Shown: positions 10,861-22,800 of the stretch, one piece after another
How positions within the stretch are numbered: the first letter of the stretch is position 1
How the letters are laid out: each line of letters opens with the position of its first letter
The notes under the pieces: model-generated
The model's input: only the letters and a program-made list of their open reading frames with translations
Databases searched by the model: none
What the model was told of the DNA's origin: nothing
Position numbers and translations under genes: made by a program
NCBI GenBank assembly: GCA_034509425.1
Contig: JAVTVJ010000667.1
Span: 1,043,501-1,107,500, forward strand
Direction of reading: 5' to 3'
DNA length: 64,000 nt
From: Eopsaltria australis
Lineage: Eukaryota; Chordata; Aves; Passeriformes; Petroicidae

Positions 10861-11536
10861 GTACACACTCTTTATTTCAGCAATCAGGCAAGCTGTGGAT
10901 AAATGAGGAATGTTCCTCCATATTACCCGAGGCACTGAGCAAGAACTCATCACAGCCTCATGAAAAAACTGATGCCAGTTCCCACAGGGACATTGTCCAG
11001 GGTGAGATGGGATTTTGCAAGGGCTGGAGCATTTTATAGCCTGGAGACAATCACAAGCCCTGGACCAGGCACCACTGACAGGTAATGGGGGCGAGTCTGG
11101 AGAAAACTCAAGAGGCAGGAGAAGGGCAAGCAGAGCAGTCTCAGGGACAAGGGGGAGGGTGCCTTGCTTTTCACTGGGAAACAGCAAACTTGTCCTGGGA
11201 GCAGCTGGAGCTTGGGGAAAACCATCTGCTTCCACTCTCCTCCCTGGGCCAAGGTCTGGAGAAGGAGCCAGAGCCAAGGCTGCCAAAGGGTCAGGGAGAG
11301 ACTTCAAGGTCCCCCTGCAGTGCAGGCTGCATGATCTCCCACCAACACAGGGGGCCCTGGCTGTCAGTCCTGTGCCTTTGGGAAAGTCCATGGCTTTGGA
11401 AAATGCAGGAGATTGATCCAGTGCTCACCCGTGTCTACAGGGTTATCATCGGGCTGGGAAAGCATGGGAGGTGATGGGAGCAAAGAAGAAGGTTAAAGCC
11501 ATGTAATGACATAGGGATGATGGGACACATCATCCA
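10856..11536 (-). mobile_element. Possible LTR, minus strand, family not recognised
   Basis: The minus strand carries a good TATAAAA box (11032-11038) and, 156 bases downstream, an AATAAA (10871-10876) followed by a GT-rich stretch. This is the promoter plus poly(A) layout of an LTR. Boundaries TGGATGATG...CCCCCA would give TG/CA ends and a 5-bp direct repeat ACCTG on both sides (10851-10855 and 11537-11541). I do not recognise the internal sequence, so this rests on structure only. Open frames on both strands inside it look like chance frames. Confidence 0.35.
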
Positions 11537-11541
11537 ACCTG

Positions 11542-12062
11542 TTTGTCCAAGGAGCAGGTGCCTCTGTGAGGTGGCCTGAGCCCTGCCATGCGCAGAGGGA
11601 TGAAAGAAATGCCAAGCAGAAATGGGTCATCCTCCTCCTGGACAATTACTGTTATTTTTCTTTCTTTATTTTTTTAATGAATATTATTTATGTTACTTAT
11701 TAAATACTCACTGAGGAACAGGTGCTATCTTATGTTTACTGGTTGATATATCTCTACACTTCTGCAAGCATTTTTCACTGTTAGCCAAGCCAGGGAATGG
11801 GAGGAAGGCTGGAAATGGCATGTTCTGGTGTGACCACATCGCACATTTGTGGAGAATGTGAGAACAACATCTTGGGATGAGGGATGGCAGCTGCCTATTT
11901 GTGTCCTACTGCAGCTTGGGAGCTACTGCACGATTTTTATGGGGCCTTGAGTCATGCAAGTTCACTCCTCAAAAACCATGCTCTGTACAAAACCATCTCG
12001 TTTGGGACCAGGGGTGCCTGTCACTGGGCCAACCGTGCCCTGTTGTACCCACTCATGACCTG
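11542..12062. other. Intergenic, no recognised feature
   Basis: Nothing supportable was seen. The right-hand part may be a more diverged 5' extension of the CR1 that begins near 12063. Confidence 0.4.
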
Positions 12063-12626
12063 TGACTATCTGGACAGGCTGGATGGATGGACCAATTGTG
12101 TGAGGTTCAATAAGGCGAAGTGCCAGGTCCTGTCCCTGGGTCACAACAACTCCTGCAGCTCCAGGTTGGGGGCAGAATGGTTGGAAAGCTGCCCAGTGGG
12201 AAAGGACCTGGGGACTACTTGATAGGAGCTGAACATGAGACAACAGCAGTTTGCCCAGGTGTGCAAGAGGGCCAAGGGTATCCTGGCTTGGATCAATAAT
12301 AATTATAAAACCAGCAGGATTATGGAGATGATCTTTGCCCTGTACTTGGCACTGGTGAGGTACCTCAAGTGCTGTGTCCAGTTCTGGGCCCCCCAATCCA
12401 GGAAGGAGATTGAGGTGCTGGAGCAAGTTCAGAGAAGGGCAGTGAAAATAGTGAAGGGTCTGGAATCCATGTCCTGTGAGGAGCAGCTGAAGGAGCTGGG
12501 GCTGTTTAGCCTGGAGAAGAGGAAACTCAGGGGGCACTTTATCACTCTCTGCAACTCCCTGACATGAGGGCATAGCTGGGGATCAATCTCTTCTCCCAGG
12601 TAACCAGTGACAAGATGAGGGGATGT
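12063..12626 (+). mobile_element. CR1 LINE, host element, left part
   Basis: CR1 ORF2 C-terminal and 3' sequence. A frame from 12235 to 12567 still reads the typical CR1 end-of-ORF2 protein ([25 protein letters not shown]). The DNA reaches AACCAGTGACAAGATGAGGGG and is then cut by an oppositely oriented CR1 at about 12627. The element resumes at 13063. Confidence 0.85.
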
Positions 12627-13062
12627 AGAATCACTGAATCACAGAATAAGCTGAGTTGGCAGGGACCCACCGGGATCATCAAGTCCAACTCCTGGCCCTG
12701 CACAGAGCACCCCAAGAGTCACACCCTGTGCCTGAAAGCATTGTCCAAACGCTTCTTGAACTCTGCCAGGCTTGGTGTTGTGTCCCCTTCCTTGTGGAGC
12801 CTGTTTCAGTGCCCTGCCACCCCTGGTGAAAAACCTTTTCCTGATATCCAAACTAAACCTCCCCTGACACTGCTTGATGCCTTTCCCTCGGGTCCTCCCA
12901 CTCGTGCCATCACTGCCTGCCTCTCACAAGGAAGTTGTAACTGCAGTGAAGTCTCCTCTCCTCTTCTCCAGGCTGAGCAGACCCCAGCCACTCCTCACAT
13001 GGCTTCCCCTCAAGGCCCTTCACCATCCTTGAGGCCTGCCTTTGGACACTCACTAATGGTTT
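12627..13062 (-). mobile_element. CR1 LINE inserted into another CR1
   Basis: Read on the + strand it opens AGAATCACTGAATCACAGAATAAGCTGAGTTGGCAGGGACCCACCGGGATCATCAAGTCCAACTCCTGGCCCTGCACAG, the complement of a CR1 3' end, and continues through GTGAAAAACCTTTTCCTGATATCC and CTCTTCTCCAGGCTGAGCAGACC. It interrupts the + strand CR1, so it inserted later. No clear target duplication is visible. Confidence 0.85.
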
Positions 13063-13292
13063 AATGCCTCAAGCTGTGCTAGGAAGACTTGTGTTGGACT
13101 TTAGGAAGAATTTCTTCACAGGAAGGGTCATTATAGAGTGGAATGGGCTGTGCAGGGGGGTGGTGGAGTCATTGTCTCTGGAGGTGTTTAAGGAAAGACC
13201 AGACATAGCACTCACTGGTGGTGCTGGGTCATACGCTGGCCTTGATCCTCTCAGAGATCCTTTCCAAACGGCCTGACTGTGATTCGGTGATC
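13063..13292 (+). mobile_element. CR1 LINE, host element, right part (3' end)
   Basis: This continues the CR1 broken at 12626: AATGCCTCAAGCTGTGCTAGGAAGACTTGTGTTGGACTTTAGGAAGAATTTCTTCACAGGAAGGGTC... to CCTTTCCAAACGGCCTGACTGTGATTCGGTGATCC. Its 3' end is about 50 bases from the UBE2R2 CpG island. Confidence 0.85.
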
Positions 13293-13634
13293 CCCACGCT
13301 GCAGCACTCCCCGTGTCCCGCTCCCACTCTCATTCCCATTTCACCCCGTGACTCCACGCCGGCCGAGCGCGGCCCCTTTAAGGGCACGCGGCGAGGGGCG
13401 TGGCGCGCGGCAGCGCGTGCGGCGGGGCGTGGCCCGGGGCGAGGCGGGGCGTGGCCTGGCGGTGCGCCGGGGCACGGCCGGGCGTGCGGCGGGGGCGTGG
13501 CCCGGGGCGTGGGGGGCGGGGCTAACGGAGCGGCGGGGGCGTGGCCGGCGCGGCGCGCTGAGGTCAGCGCGAGCGGCGCCGTCACAAAAGGAAGTGGCGG
13601 CGGCGGGGCCGTCAGCGCGGGGAGGGGCGGGGGC

Positions 13635-13687
13635 GGCACCGGCACCACCGGCACCGGGACCACCGGGAGCGGCACCGGGAGCGAGGG
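13635..13687 (+). repeat. Imperfect CACCGG/GGCACCGG repeat in the 5' UTR
   Basis: About fifty bases just upstream of the start codon are built from variants of GGCACCGG, CACCACCGG and CACCGGGA. The stretch is very G/C-rich, has no ATG and would fold strongly in the mRNA leader. No function is claimed. Confidence 0.6.
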
Positions 13688-13716
13688 GGCGGTCGCGGCG
13701 GGGGCCGCGCCGCGCC

Positions 13717-13893
13717 ATGGCCCAGCAGCAGATGAGCAGCTCGCAGAAGGCGCTGATGCTGGAGCTGAAGTCGCTGCAGGAGGAGCCGGTCGAGGGCTTC
13801 CGCATCACCCTGGTCGACGAGTCCGACCTCTACAACTGGGAGGTGGCGATCTTCGGGCCCCCCAACACGCTCTACGAGGGCGGGTACTTCAAG
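13717..13893 (+). CDS. UBE2R2: UBE2R2 coding exon 1 (residues 1-59)
   Basis: The exon encodes the N-terminal helix and first beta strands, ending ...TLYEGGYFK. The ATG has a strong Kozak context (G at -3, G at +4). The same frame stays open upstream to about 13348 because the sequence is so GC-rich, but there is no ATG between 13340 and 13716, so this is the first usable start. The donor is AAG|GTACGG and the intron phase is 0. Confidence 0.97.
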
Positions 13894-16800
13894 GTACGGG
13901 CCTTTCCCCCGCGCCGCGGGCCGCGGTGTGGGGCTGGGCCGGGGCCGGGCCTGCGGGAGGGGGCACGGGCACGGCCTGGGCAGAGGGGGAGCCGCGCCAC
14001 AACCGCCGCCGCGCTGTTAATCTGCTCTTTTAGCCCCAAAGAGCGTCCTGTAGGAGCCTCGGCGCAGGGTGAGAGTTCTCCCCTCCCGCCCCAAGTTCCC
14101 CCCTGTGCTCTGCTCTGTGTGTGTTTCACGGAATTGTTACGGTTAGAAGGGACCTCTGAAGATCATCTAGTCCCGTACTTCCATATCCTTTCAGTACCTC
14201 AAGTGAACTTCGATGGAAGATGGGCAAAATTGATTACAAGAGCTTTTAGGGGCAGAACAAGGGGGAATGGATTCGAACTCAAAGAGAGTAGGTTTAGCTT
14301 AGATATTAGGACGAAATTGTTCATTGTGAGGGTGGTGAGACACTGGCACAGGTTGTCCAGAGAAGTTGTGGATGCCCCGTTCCTGGAAGTGTTCAAGGCC
14401 TTGTTGGATGGGGCTCTGGGCAACGTGGTCTAGTGGAAAGTGTCTCTGCCCATGACGGGGGGGTTGTAACTAGATCATCTTCAAGGTCCCTTCCAACCCA
14501 AACATTTTATGAGTCTGCGATGTTTATTTCAAAGTAACGGGCTTCTGAGCCGTCCCTTGATAGCTTCACTCATTGATAGCTAATTCAGGTTAAAGGCAGT
14601 GTTTTCCTCAGGAATCCATGGGCTTCAGGGCTGTTTGACGCAATTATTTTTCTACCCCTGTGTTCTTCCTCTCCAAACTTTCAGAAGGCAGCCTTCAAAG
14701 GGCTGCGGCAACACATAATGGGTGAAGGTAGATTCGATTCCTCTCTCAGCCTTCCTGTTCATACAAAAAAACTTTTGTGGTTGCTATTTCCACTCTTGTG
14801 AGTACAGCAAATAAGAAATCTGGCTCAGCCATCCCAGGAAAGAACTGAAGGCAGTGTACTTAAGTTATCAAAACAACTGCAGAAGGAAGAGGAGTTGCAC
14901 TTTTTTCTTACAAGAAGTGATTGGAAAACCTTGGTGCCTGCAAAAGATGTCTTGCATTAGACATACTCCTCTGCGCTTGATATCTGCTTGATCTCTGGCA
15001 AAATATTGACCCCATGAGCTTGCTTCTCCCAGCAGTTAACTGTTTTAGTTGTGGCTCCTGCATCTCCCGTTTCATGCCCTTTGGCTTCTCTCAAACTGAA
15101 AAAAAAATTTGGATGATGTCTTTGCTTGACTAACGTGCACCTTCGGTGCCTCTTGGCCTCAACAGGTCACGGTTTAAGAGCTTTGTTCCACAAAACCAAA
15201 ATAACGTGTAGCTTGGGGAATAATGGATTTGAGTCATGTTCAGTTTGGCCTCATTGTTTGGAAGGAAAGGAAGGCTTAGGCAAAGGCTTGCCTTTTGTAA
15301 TGAGTTGGCTGGCTTACTCATGTAGGTGTGATAGGTGTATTCTTAGACTCACCTCCATTATTACTTATTCAGGAAGTTGCTCGAGTCTTTGGTTGGTAGC
15401 AGTGTCATCTTTACATCCAAATGGTCTGGTGACCTCTTCCTGCACTTACATTACTCATCCGTTTTTTTTCAAAGAAATCATGACTGATCGAAATAGTTTT
15501 GGTTGGTTGGGGAGTTTTTTGGACTGCATATTTGCAGTTGTTCCTGGAAAGAAGGTTGCATGAGAAATAATTTGAGGATGTGTGTTAACAAGTGTAGCTT
15601 TAGGCTCCCAGTTGCCTTACCTCAGCACTATGATAGGGTTTTTGGGTATTTGGTGTCCTTGAACTACCATGCCTTTCTTCTAAATTCTTTTGACCAATCC
15701 TGTGATGGTTGTTTTGAGAGTGGGAAGATGAGGAAGATGCTTTCACCCCTCCCCAGCAGTGGGATTCCCTTCAAGCACTGAAATCTTTGGTGCGTTGTGT
15801 CTGTCTCATCTTCCCTCCACGAGGAGCCCTGCATAGTGGATTTTTGCAGTATCTGATCTTTGGTTATACATCTTGACTTCTGAGACACTGAAAAAGTGGT
15901 GTTAGACCCTCATTCTGTCTCTGGGAGAAGGAGTCTTGTGATAAGTGATGTTCTTGGCTCTCTTTGTCTCTGTCGCATATGTTAGACTCTGCTTACGGAA
16001 TCATTTGGAGATAGGATTAATACCTTACCTTTATTTGATGGATTACTTCTGCAATGTATTAATAGTGCGTGCTGCTCTAAACTAGTGCTCACCTTGCATG
16101 TGTTTAATTTTCCAGATTTCCTAACTTGATGAAATACTTAGTTTCATCATCTTGTTTTGTATTTTCAGTTTAGTAAGGTTAGGAAAGCAGCATTAGAAAG
16201 ATGCAGTTACAGAATGTAACTTTGTGGCAGTGAGAGTTTGGGAATTGTGTTCCACTTGAAGTATAGTTTAAGCGCAGGGACTAGAGGGAAAGTACACAGG
16301 CTTCTAGTTAAGCTAGAGCATAAATATTTTGAGGAAAACTTGTGGTTAAGGTGACTTTAATAAAGGAAGTGTTGGAGATGGTTGATTTGGAATACAATTG
16401 CTTGATTTGTGTTATGGGAACTCTTAGAGCTTGTCACATCAGCTTTTGACGCCTTGTTTATTCTTGGAGAAATATGACCTTTCTCTCTGAGTTGTTGAAG
16501 TAGCAGAATAAACTGAAATGAGGAAAGTGCTCTCTCTGCACCTCCTTGACAGAAGCTACTGTCTAAAGCTGGTTCAACATTTCAACAGATTCTGGTTTCA
16601 GTTGTAAGTGCTGTAACTCTAATATCTGATAAATTGGAGCAGAGAACAAGTCCCTTTGAATGTTTGTTTAAATGGTAGGTTGTCAACATGCTGCTTATAA
16701 TAAAGTCAGGGACTTCTTAAAAATTCAAGCGCAGTGTATAAGCATATTTTATCAGCTGATATAGCATGCTCAGATCTGCTGCAGTGCTTCAGGGTTGAGG

Positions 16801-19800
16801 ACTGCCATTTAGATGGAAAGGGCAGCAGCCTCCAGGAGCAGCAACCATATGAAGAGCAGCTTGTATTAGCAAGGGATCATCCATCAGCCCCCCCCATCCC
16901 ATTCGTGTGAACAGCTGAGGGTGGACATCTGAAGTGCAAGTTACATCAACCTTTGTCTTACCTAGTGACTGTATTCCCAGTTGTGCTGAATAGCTTTGTA
17001 ATGTTTTGAGCAGCCCTTTTAAGTTCCTGACTGCCATCCTCAAGGAAAGAGTTGAGCTATTCCATGCACTGGTTACCTCTCATTCTTTGCTGGCAAGGGA
17101 AAAATAGTTCAGTGCAGTGATGTTAAGTCCTTCAAAGAGGCTGTGATAAGAGCAAATGTCTGTCCCTCAGGTACTGGCAGTAAGAAATTGCCAGTTTGTC
17201 TAAACTTCTAGCAGAATCACTTGTGTTGGGCCACAGGTATCGGAGTGAACTTGGTTTTGGTCCCAGACTCACTTACAGAATAAAAGGGTAAAATGTGGGT
17301 AGACCTTGTGTGTCTAAGATGTTGCTTACATCTGATTCAGTTGCTGACTTTTCTGAGTGACAAAGGGAAGATTTTTCTCAGAATGAAATACTTCATGTCC
17401 AGGTCACAGATAGTGACAATTACTTCTTTCTTAGCTCAGCTGCAAATGACATGGTGTGATGAGTCTTTAGATCAGATTCCACTAGGCCATGTGGTAGTTC
17501 TGAATTGCTCTGGAAATTATGGAAATGTGTTTTTCTGGTTTTGCAGGCAGTGCCTGAGCAGCAGAGAACCAGAATGTGCCATAATCTGCAGAACTAAGTG
17601 TGTGCAGTTCATCAATGTCCCCTTTTTGCCATAGGCATCTTCTGTTCATATGAGAGGATCTTTTGCTACATGTCAGGAGAACTTCTTCACCTTTAATTTT
17701 GGTAGCTGATACATAAATGGGGACCACCACAACAAAGGTTATTATGCTGTAATTTGGTGTTGATAGGTGCTAGTTGGGATAGATCTCAATGGCTAAGGGC
17801 TGTTCATGGTGAAATCTTTACTATCTCAGGTGGCCATTCTTCTCTGTGTAACTTGAAATCCAGTGTCTTTCTTTAATGCTTGAGCCTTCACAGCCTGAAG
17901 GTTGATGGACCTCTGCCCAGTGCTTTGACCAGGCAGTGGATACTTGCAGGACTATTAGAAAGTGTTTCCTGATGGCTTGCTTGAGGTCCTGAATGTTTGG
18001 TGCAATGGTACCTTAGCAACAGAGCTTTTAATTGTTTTTGAAAAAGACAGGTCGTCTTATTTTTTAATTGAATCATATTCTTGTGCTGAGAGCCAGGATT
18101 TCAGGGAAGGTACAAGTGAGAAATTATACAAATAGAAACTTCATTAGCACTGCTCAGAAGCATGATTTGACCAAGTACACTGTGTCAAGAAGCATGTTTA
18201 ATGTAGACCAAAAGTCAATATTAAAAACTTCAGAGGTGATTCAGACTGGATAAATTAAAATGCATGTACCTAGCATGAAAGGAAACAAGAAAAATTAACT
18301 ACATTGTTAGAGTTACTATTTCATAGTTCTTAAGGCAATTTATTTCGTAAGGTGCTTTTTCTGCTTGAAGGAACAAGTCTTGACACATCAGTTGGAAGGA
18401 GAGAAAGATACCAGGCATTATGATTAGTTTTGTCTAGCAATTTGGGGGCTAAATACTTGTCAAGGCATTATTATCCTTGCTTTTTGTAATTCATTAGCCC
18501 TGTGCTGTATAGAATTCTGTATTGTTGTACCTCAGCTTCTTCCAGGTGATTTGATTTCAAAGTAACTTGAAAAATGTGTTAACATTTCAGAGCAGAAAAT
18601 AGATCGAGAACTTACCAATAACTGATGGCAAGAATGAACACCATGTTTAAAGGTTTGATATTTTAGTGTACTTCTCGTAAAGCTTAAAATTAAGCAAATA
18701 GAAGTTTTCTAAGCACTTGGAATTATACTACTGGTAGAACACTTAACTCCACAAAAATATTCTTAATGCCAGGATAAAATTGTGAGGTACTCTGAACACA
18801 AAAACTGCCTTCCATGAGCCTCTGCATTGCAAGGTCCTACAGAGTTTCTGTCTGTGTACTTGATCTATTTTTGTTGCCTTTAGGTATCATTGATGCTAAT
18901 AAGCAGTTGTTTGGTGCAGCAAAGGGACACAGAATTGTGAGTGAGTAGAGCCCTGCTTGCTCCAGCTCTGTGGAGCTCCTGTTCAGTCTTGAAAGCCAAG
19001 GAGCCTCTAAGGCTGTCAGAAGGCAGGGAAGCAAAACACTTCTTCCAATATTGGTTCATGGATCAAAAGCACAGATATGATCCCAGACTCTCAGGCCTGG
19101 GGTTACCTGATTGTTCCTCACTCTGCTATTACATACAGTTTTTTGGATGGCTGTACCTCTGGGCTGCACAGACTGCTCACACATCCTTGTAGCCTGTTCT
19201 GGACATCAGTGTATCCTCAGAAGGAAATTGGCTAAGTCATGGTGGTGGCTGGCTCCCAGTCTGTTCCCTAGGTCTCCTCTTGTCCAGGTAGGATTATGGT
19301 GTGTACTGGGAAGTACAAACAGTAGTTTCCAGTTCTGATACTGCTTGAACTTAGGAGATCGTATGCAGTTTGGTCCTATTGTACAGCAAAAGGAGAGCTG
19401 TAGCACAGTCCAACTCTTCTATCCCATTAGAATAAAGCAGAAAGCTTTCCATATTGGTTAACTGGGCACTCTTCATTTGCCTAATTTTTGTACAGTGGTC
19501 TTTGGATAAGGTAAAACATAACTTGAGTTTTAGGTTTTTTTTCTTAGCTAACAATGCAAGAAGCTGTGCCTCTTGAAACTTCCTGTGACTGTTCAAGACA
19601 TAGTAAGTAAAAGTGTATAGATTTATATGTGGTTCATATTATAGGAATTAATGGAAGATTTTGACTCTATAGTGTTAAAGAGTGGGGGTTTTTAAATTTT
19701 TTTTTTTGTGTGTAAATACTTTAGATCCAGTATTGCAGTGATGTTATGCCAGTGTCTGAGGGTTTTAGACATCTGTAACTTTTCAAAAAGCCAAACATGT

Positions 19801-22800
19801 TTTTACCTTGCTGTTTCTGAAGTCACTCTTATGCTGCCTTTTTATTTTACATGGTCATACATTCACACAGGGTACCTTGTCTTTTAACAGCACTTCAGGT
19901 TTACTACACAATGCTTATTTTGCATCTAGAGGGTCAGGAATGCCAGAAAAAAAACCACTTGCAGAACCTTAACTCTGCTCTTTTATGTGCAGTTTTGTTG
20001 TGTGTTCATCAGGTGTTCAGGGTAATGAATAGTATAGGCTAAATGGTGGAGGTTTTATGTTGAACTTAAATGTAGCTGAGTTAAAGTCAGAAATGTCACA
20101 GTTATATGTTGTCTGTGGTGTGGATGGACTAGAGGTGGTGTGACTCATAAATACAGCTGCTCCTATGTCTTGGGCAGCACGTGGTCAGATGTGTACATAC
20201 ACATGTGCATGTGCACAAAACTAGGCAACTATTTCCAGAGTGCTGCTTCATTTTTAAAGCCTTAGTGTTTTTATCCAGCTTTGTAAGTTGGAGGAATTGC
20301 AGTTAATCTTGCTAAGCTTTTGTGGCAGTGACTTGCTGACAATGTCCCATCTCACCAGGCCAGTTTGATAGTAATAACTTTGGCATTGTGTACCCACCCT
20401 TGAAGCACTAGCAGCCAAGAGCAACTAAATTGATTGATTGATTGCCTGTCATCATAATTGCTGAAATACTTAAAATGCATTTGCCCAAAGTGGCTTACAA
20501 AGAGAAGAAAAATGAGAGCTACTAAATTAGGGTGTGTTCAGGATATTTTGGAATCTTGTTTGACTTGAAGAAATGTGACCTCAAGACTTCCTGGATGTTT
20601 GTTTTAAATTGAAGCTTTTACGTGGAGAACAACAAGAACATAAAGGGGCTGAATGTTAAGTGAGTGACACTTCGAGGCATCATAGTATTTGTAGTTTAGA
20701 AAGAGAAGGCTGTCTGCCAGGTAGGCTGTGTCTTACTACTTAAGGTTTCAATACTAAAAGCATGACATGTGTTCCTTTTGGACTGCTTTGTTGTCTTAAA
20801 ATGGTACAAGTAATTTAGATATTTGGGTAAATAGGTTTTGTGTGAGAAATCCAAGTTGATAGTAGTAAGGATGTGTTTGCAGTAGGTCTGTGACTCTTCC
20901 CTGAGTTATGTATCCTAGTTAAATATTTTAAAACATACGTTTAATGTTCATTGTAGCAAAATATTTAAAGAGATTAAGATGCAAATCCCTCTGCCACAGT
21001 ATTGAAACAGTGCGAGGACCAGTGTTTAATCAGTTGTGTCGCTTGGGTCAGTTTTTGAGTGATAGACACTTGTCCATTGTGCAAAAATTCTTTGGTTTTA
21101 AATTAATCTTCAGACATCTCTGCAGCTAGAAACCTTTTTGCTGTCAGACCTAGGTAAAAGCTGAAATAATATTCTTTTTTACAGTACTCTCTTTGGCCTT
21201 GTCAAAACAAAAGCCATGCAATGGAGTAGCTTTGACTTACAATACATTCTCTGAATACACATTTGTTCTTGCATGAAGTCTGCTCGTATAAGCCCCTTAT
21301 TCATGGATGTAAACCACACTGGTGTGCAAGTGTTTGCTTATCTTGGCTAGAATAACTATCTGTAAAAGCACTCACCTTTATTAGAAGAATGGGCTTCTTA
21401 TAATGTATTGAAGAAAACTGAATTTCATCTCTGTGCTCCTAGTTACTTCTCTGCAGAAGAGTAACTGTACCCACACTTGGTGGCTGACTACCTTTCAGCA
21501 GTGCATTAGGCAGTATAACTTGAGAGGCTGACATCTCTTCTGTACTTTTTAAGTATCTTGTAGCTATTATCTAAATCCATTCTAATTTGTCATTCATGTG
21601 GTAACACAATGCCCCTACCCAGATGCTTCAGATGAAGGTGCATGGCACTTTTTAAGGTGGAAAGAAAAAGCCTAGTCTGTTCCTAATGATATTTCCACTT
21701 CAGTGGGATCTCTGCCTAACCTCATTTTTTAATTCTGTGTCCATGTTACTCAAAATGCTAAGTAAGAAAGATGTTGAGAGGCAGCTCTTCTTGAAAACTT
21801 ACTGTTCAATTTCAGTGGATGATGGTAATGTTTCTTCTCTTGTATAGTTCTCTGAGTGTCAAGTGGCCGTTTCTTGAGTTCTTGAGTCAACCACAGCCGT
21901 GTTTAAACAATTCTCTGTGGAGGATCTGTTGTTACTTTTTTTTTTTTTCTTTGAAAGTACTTCTAAATGAACCTAGGCATTTTATAGTGCTGTATGATCT
22001 CTGCTGGAGCATATAAAAATTAAAATGTTGAGATCAACATATGGAATGATTTCCATTTCTCAGTCTCTGCCAGAAACCTGAAAGCTTATGTCCTTCAAAA
22101 TTTGACTAATATACTTTCTGTGAAATCTAACTGATTATTTTTTTCATGCTGGTTGCAGTCTTTGATTTGTGTGGATGAAGCTTGGCTGCTTTTGGCCTGA
22201 AATATGACAGTAGTGGCACTATTGGGGAAAACTAGGTAGGTAGGCTAGACTTGATAGAGGCTGTGGGCATTTGTGTTTTTGATTTTTGAAAGTGGCTGTA
22301 TTACTGAATATTGGTTTTTTTCTGAAGATGATTTTGGCCCTCATAGGTTTATGGACAGACTCTCAGGGGCTAAAAACCAGATCTGGATTTTAAATTACAG
22401 TAATAGCTAAGCGTTATCTTGTAGCCATATCATCCATGCCTGTGCTTCATTTGGAAAGAGATTGTAGTTGTACTGGCTGCCACTAAGAAGGGATGGGGTA
22501 AGAATTCTGCTAGTCTTGGCCACTTTCTTTTCAGTGTTACAAAATAAGCCTGGGTTCTGTTGCTTTTAGAGGTGATACTCCACAGATTCAAGGCAGCCTG
22601 CTTAATGTTCAACTTGGATAAATGACTGTTAACTTTCACCCAACCTGCAGGCTTATCCCACACCTGCTAAGTAGTTGTTCACTTTTTCTCACATCTCTGC
22701 TGTAAGTGATATACCTGTGCTTGAGCTCTTCAACCAGGGTCCATAATTTGCCTACAAAAAACAGCTAAATAACCTGCTGACAGTCAACAAGAGTCTTGAG

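Larger units (their letters stand above)
13340..14050 (+). promoter_or_regulatory. UBE2R2: CpG-island promoter and 5' UTR of UBE2R2
   Basis: GC content and CpG density rise sharply here against AT-rich flanks. The block covers the upstream region, 5' UTR, exon 1 and the first ~150 bases of intron 1. I see no TATA box. Five exact GGGGCGTGGC boxes (13395, 13424, 13446, 13492, 13536), a GGGGCGTGGG variant (13504), an Sp1-type GGGGCGGGGC (13513-13522) and an ETS-type GGAAGTG (13590-13596) suit a broad housekeeping promoter. The transcription start cannot be read from sequence, but probably lies about 13550-13690. Confidence 0.85.

Noticed and set aside
10747..11391. 214-codon minus-strand open frame inside the candidate LTR
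   Set aside because: Overlapping frames of similar length exist on the other strand and no protein similarity is recognisable.
12235..12567. 110-codon frame that looks protein-like
   Set aside because: It is the decayed end of CR1 ORF2, recorded as part of the mobile element rather than as a host gene.
13348..14433. 361-codon open frame across the CpG island
   Set aside because: It starts at GTG, is open only because of high GC content, reads through the exon 1 donor and ends in CR1 sequence. The real product is spliced UBE2R2.
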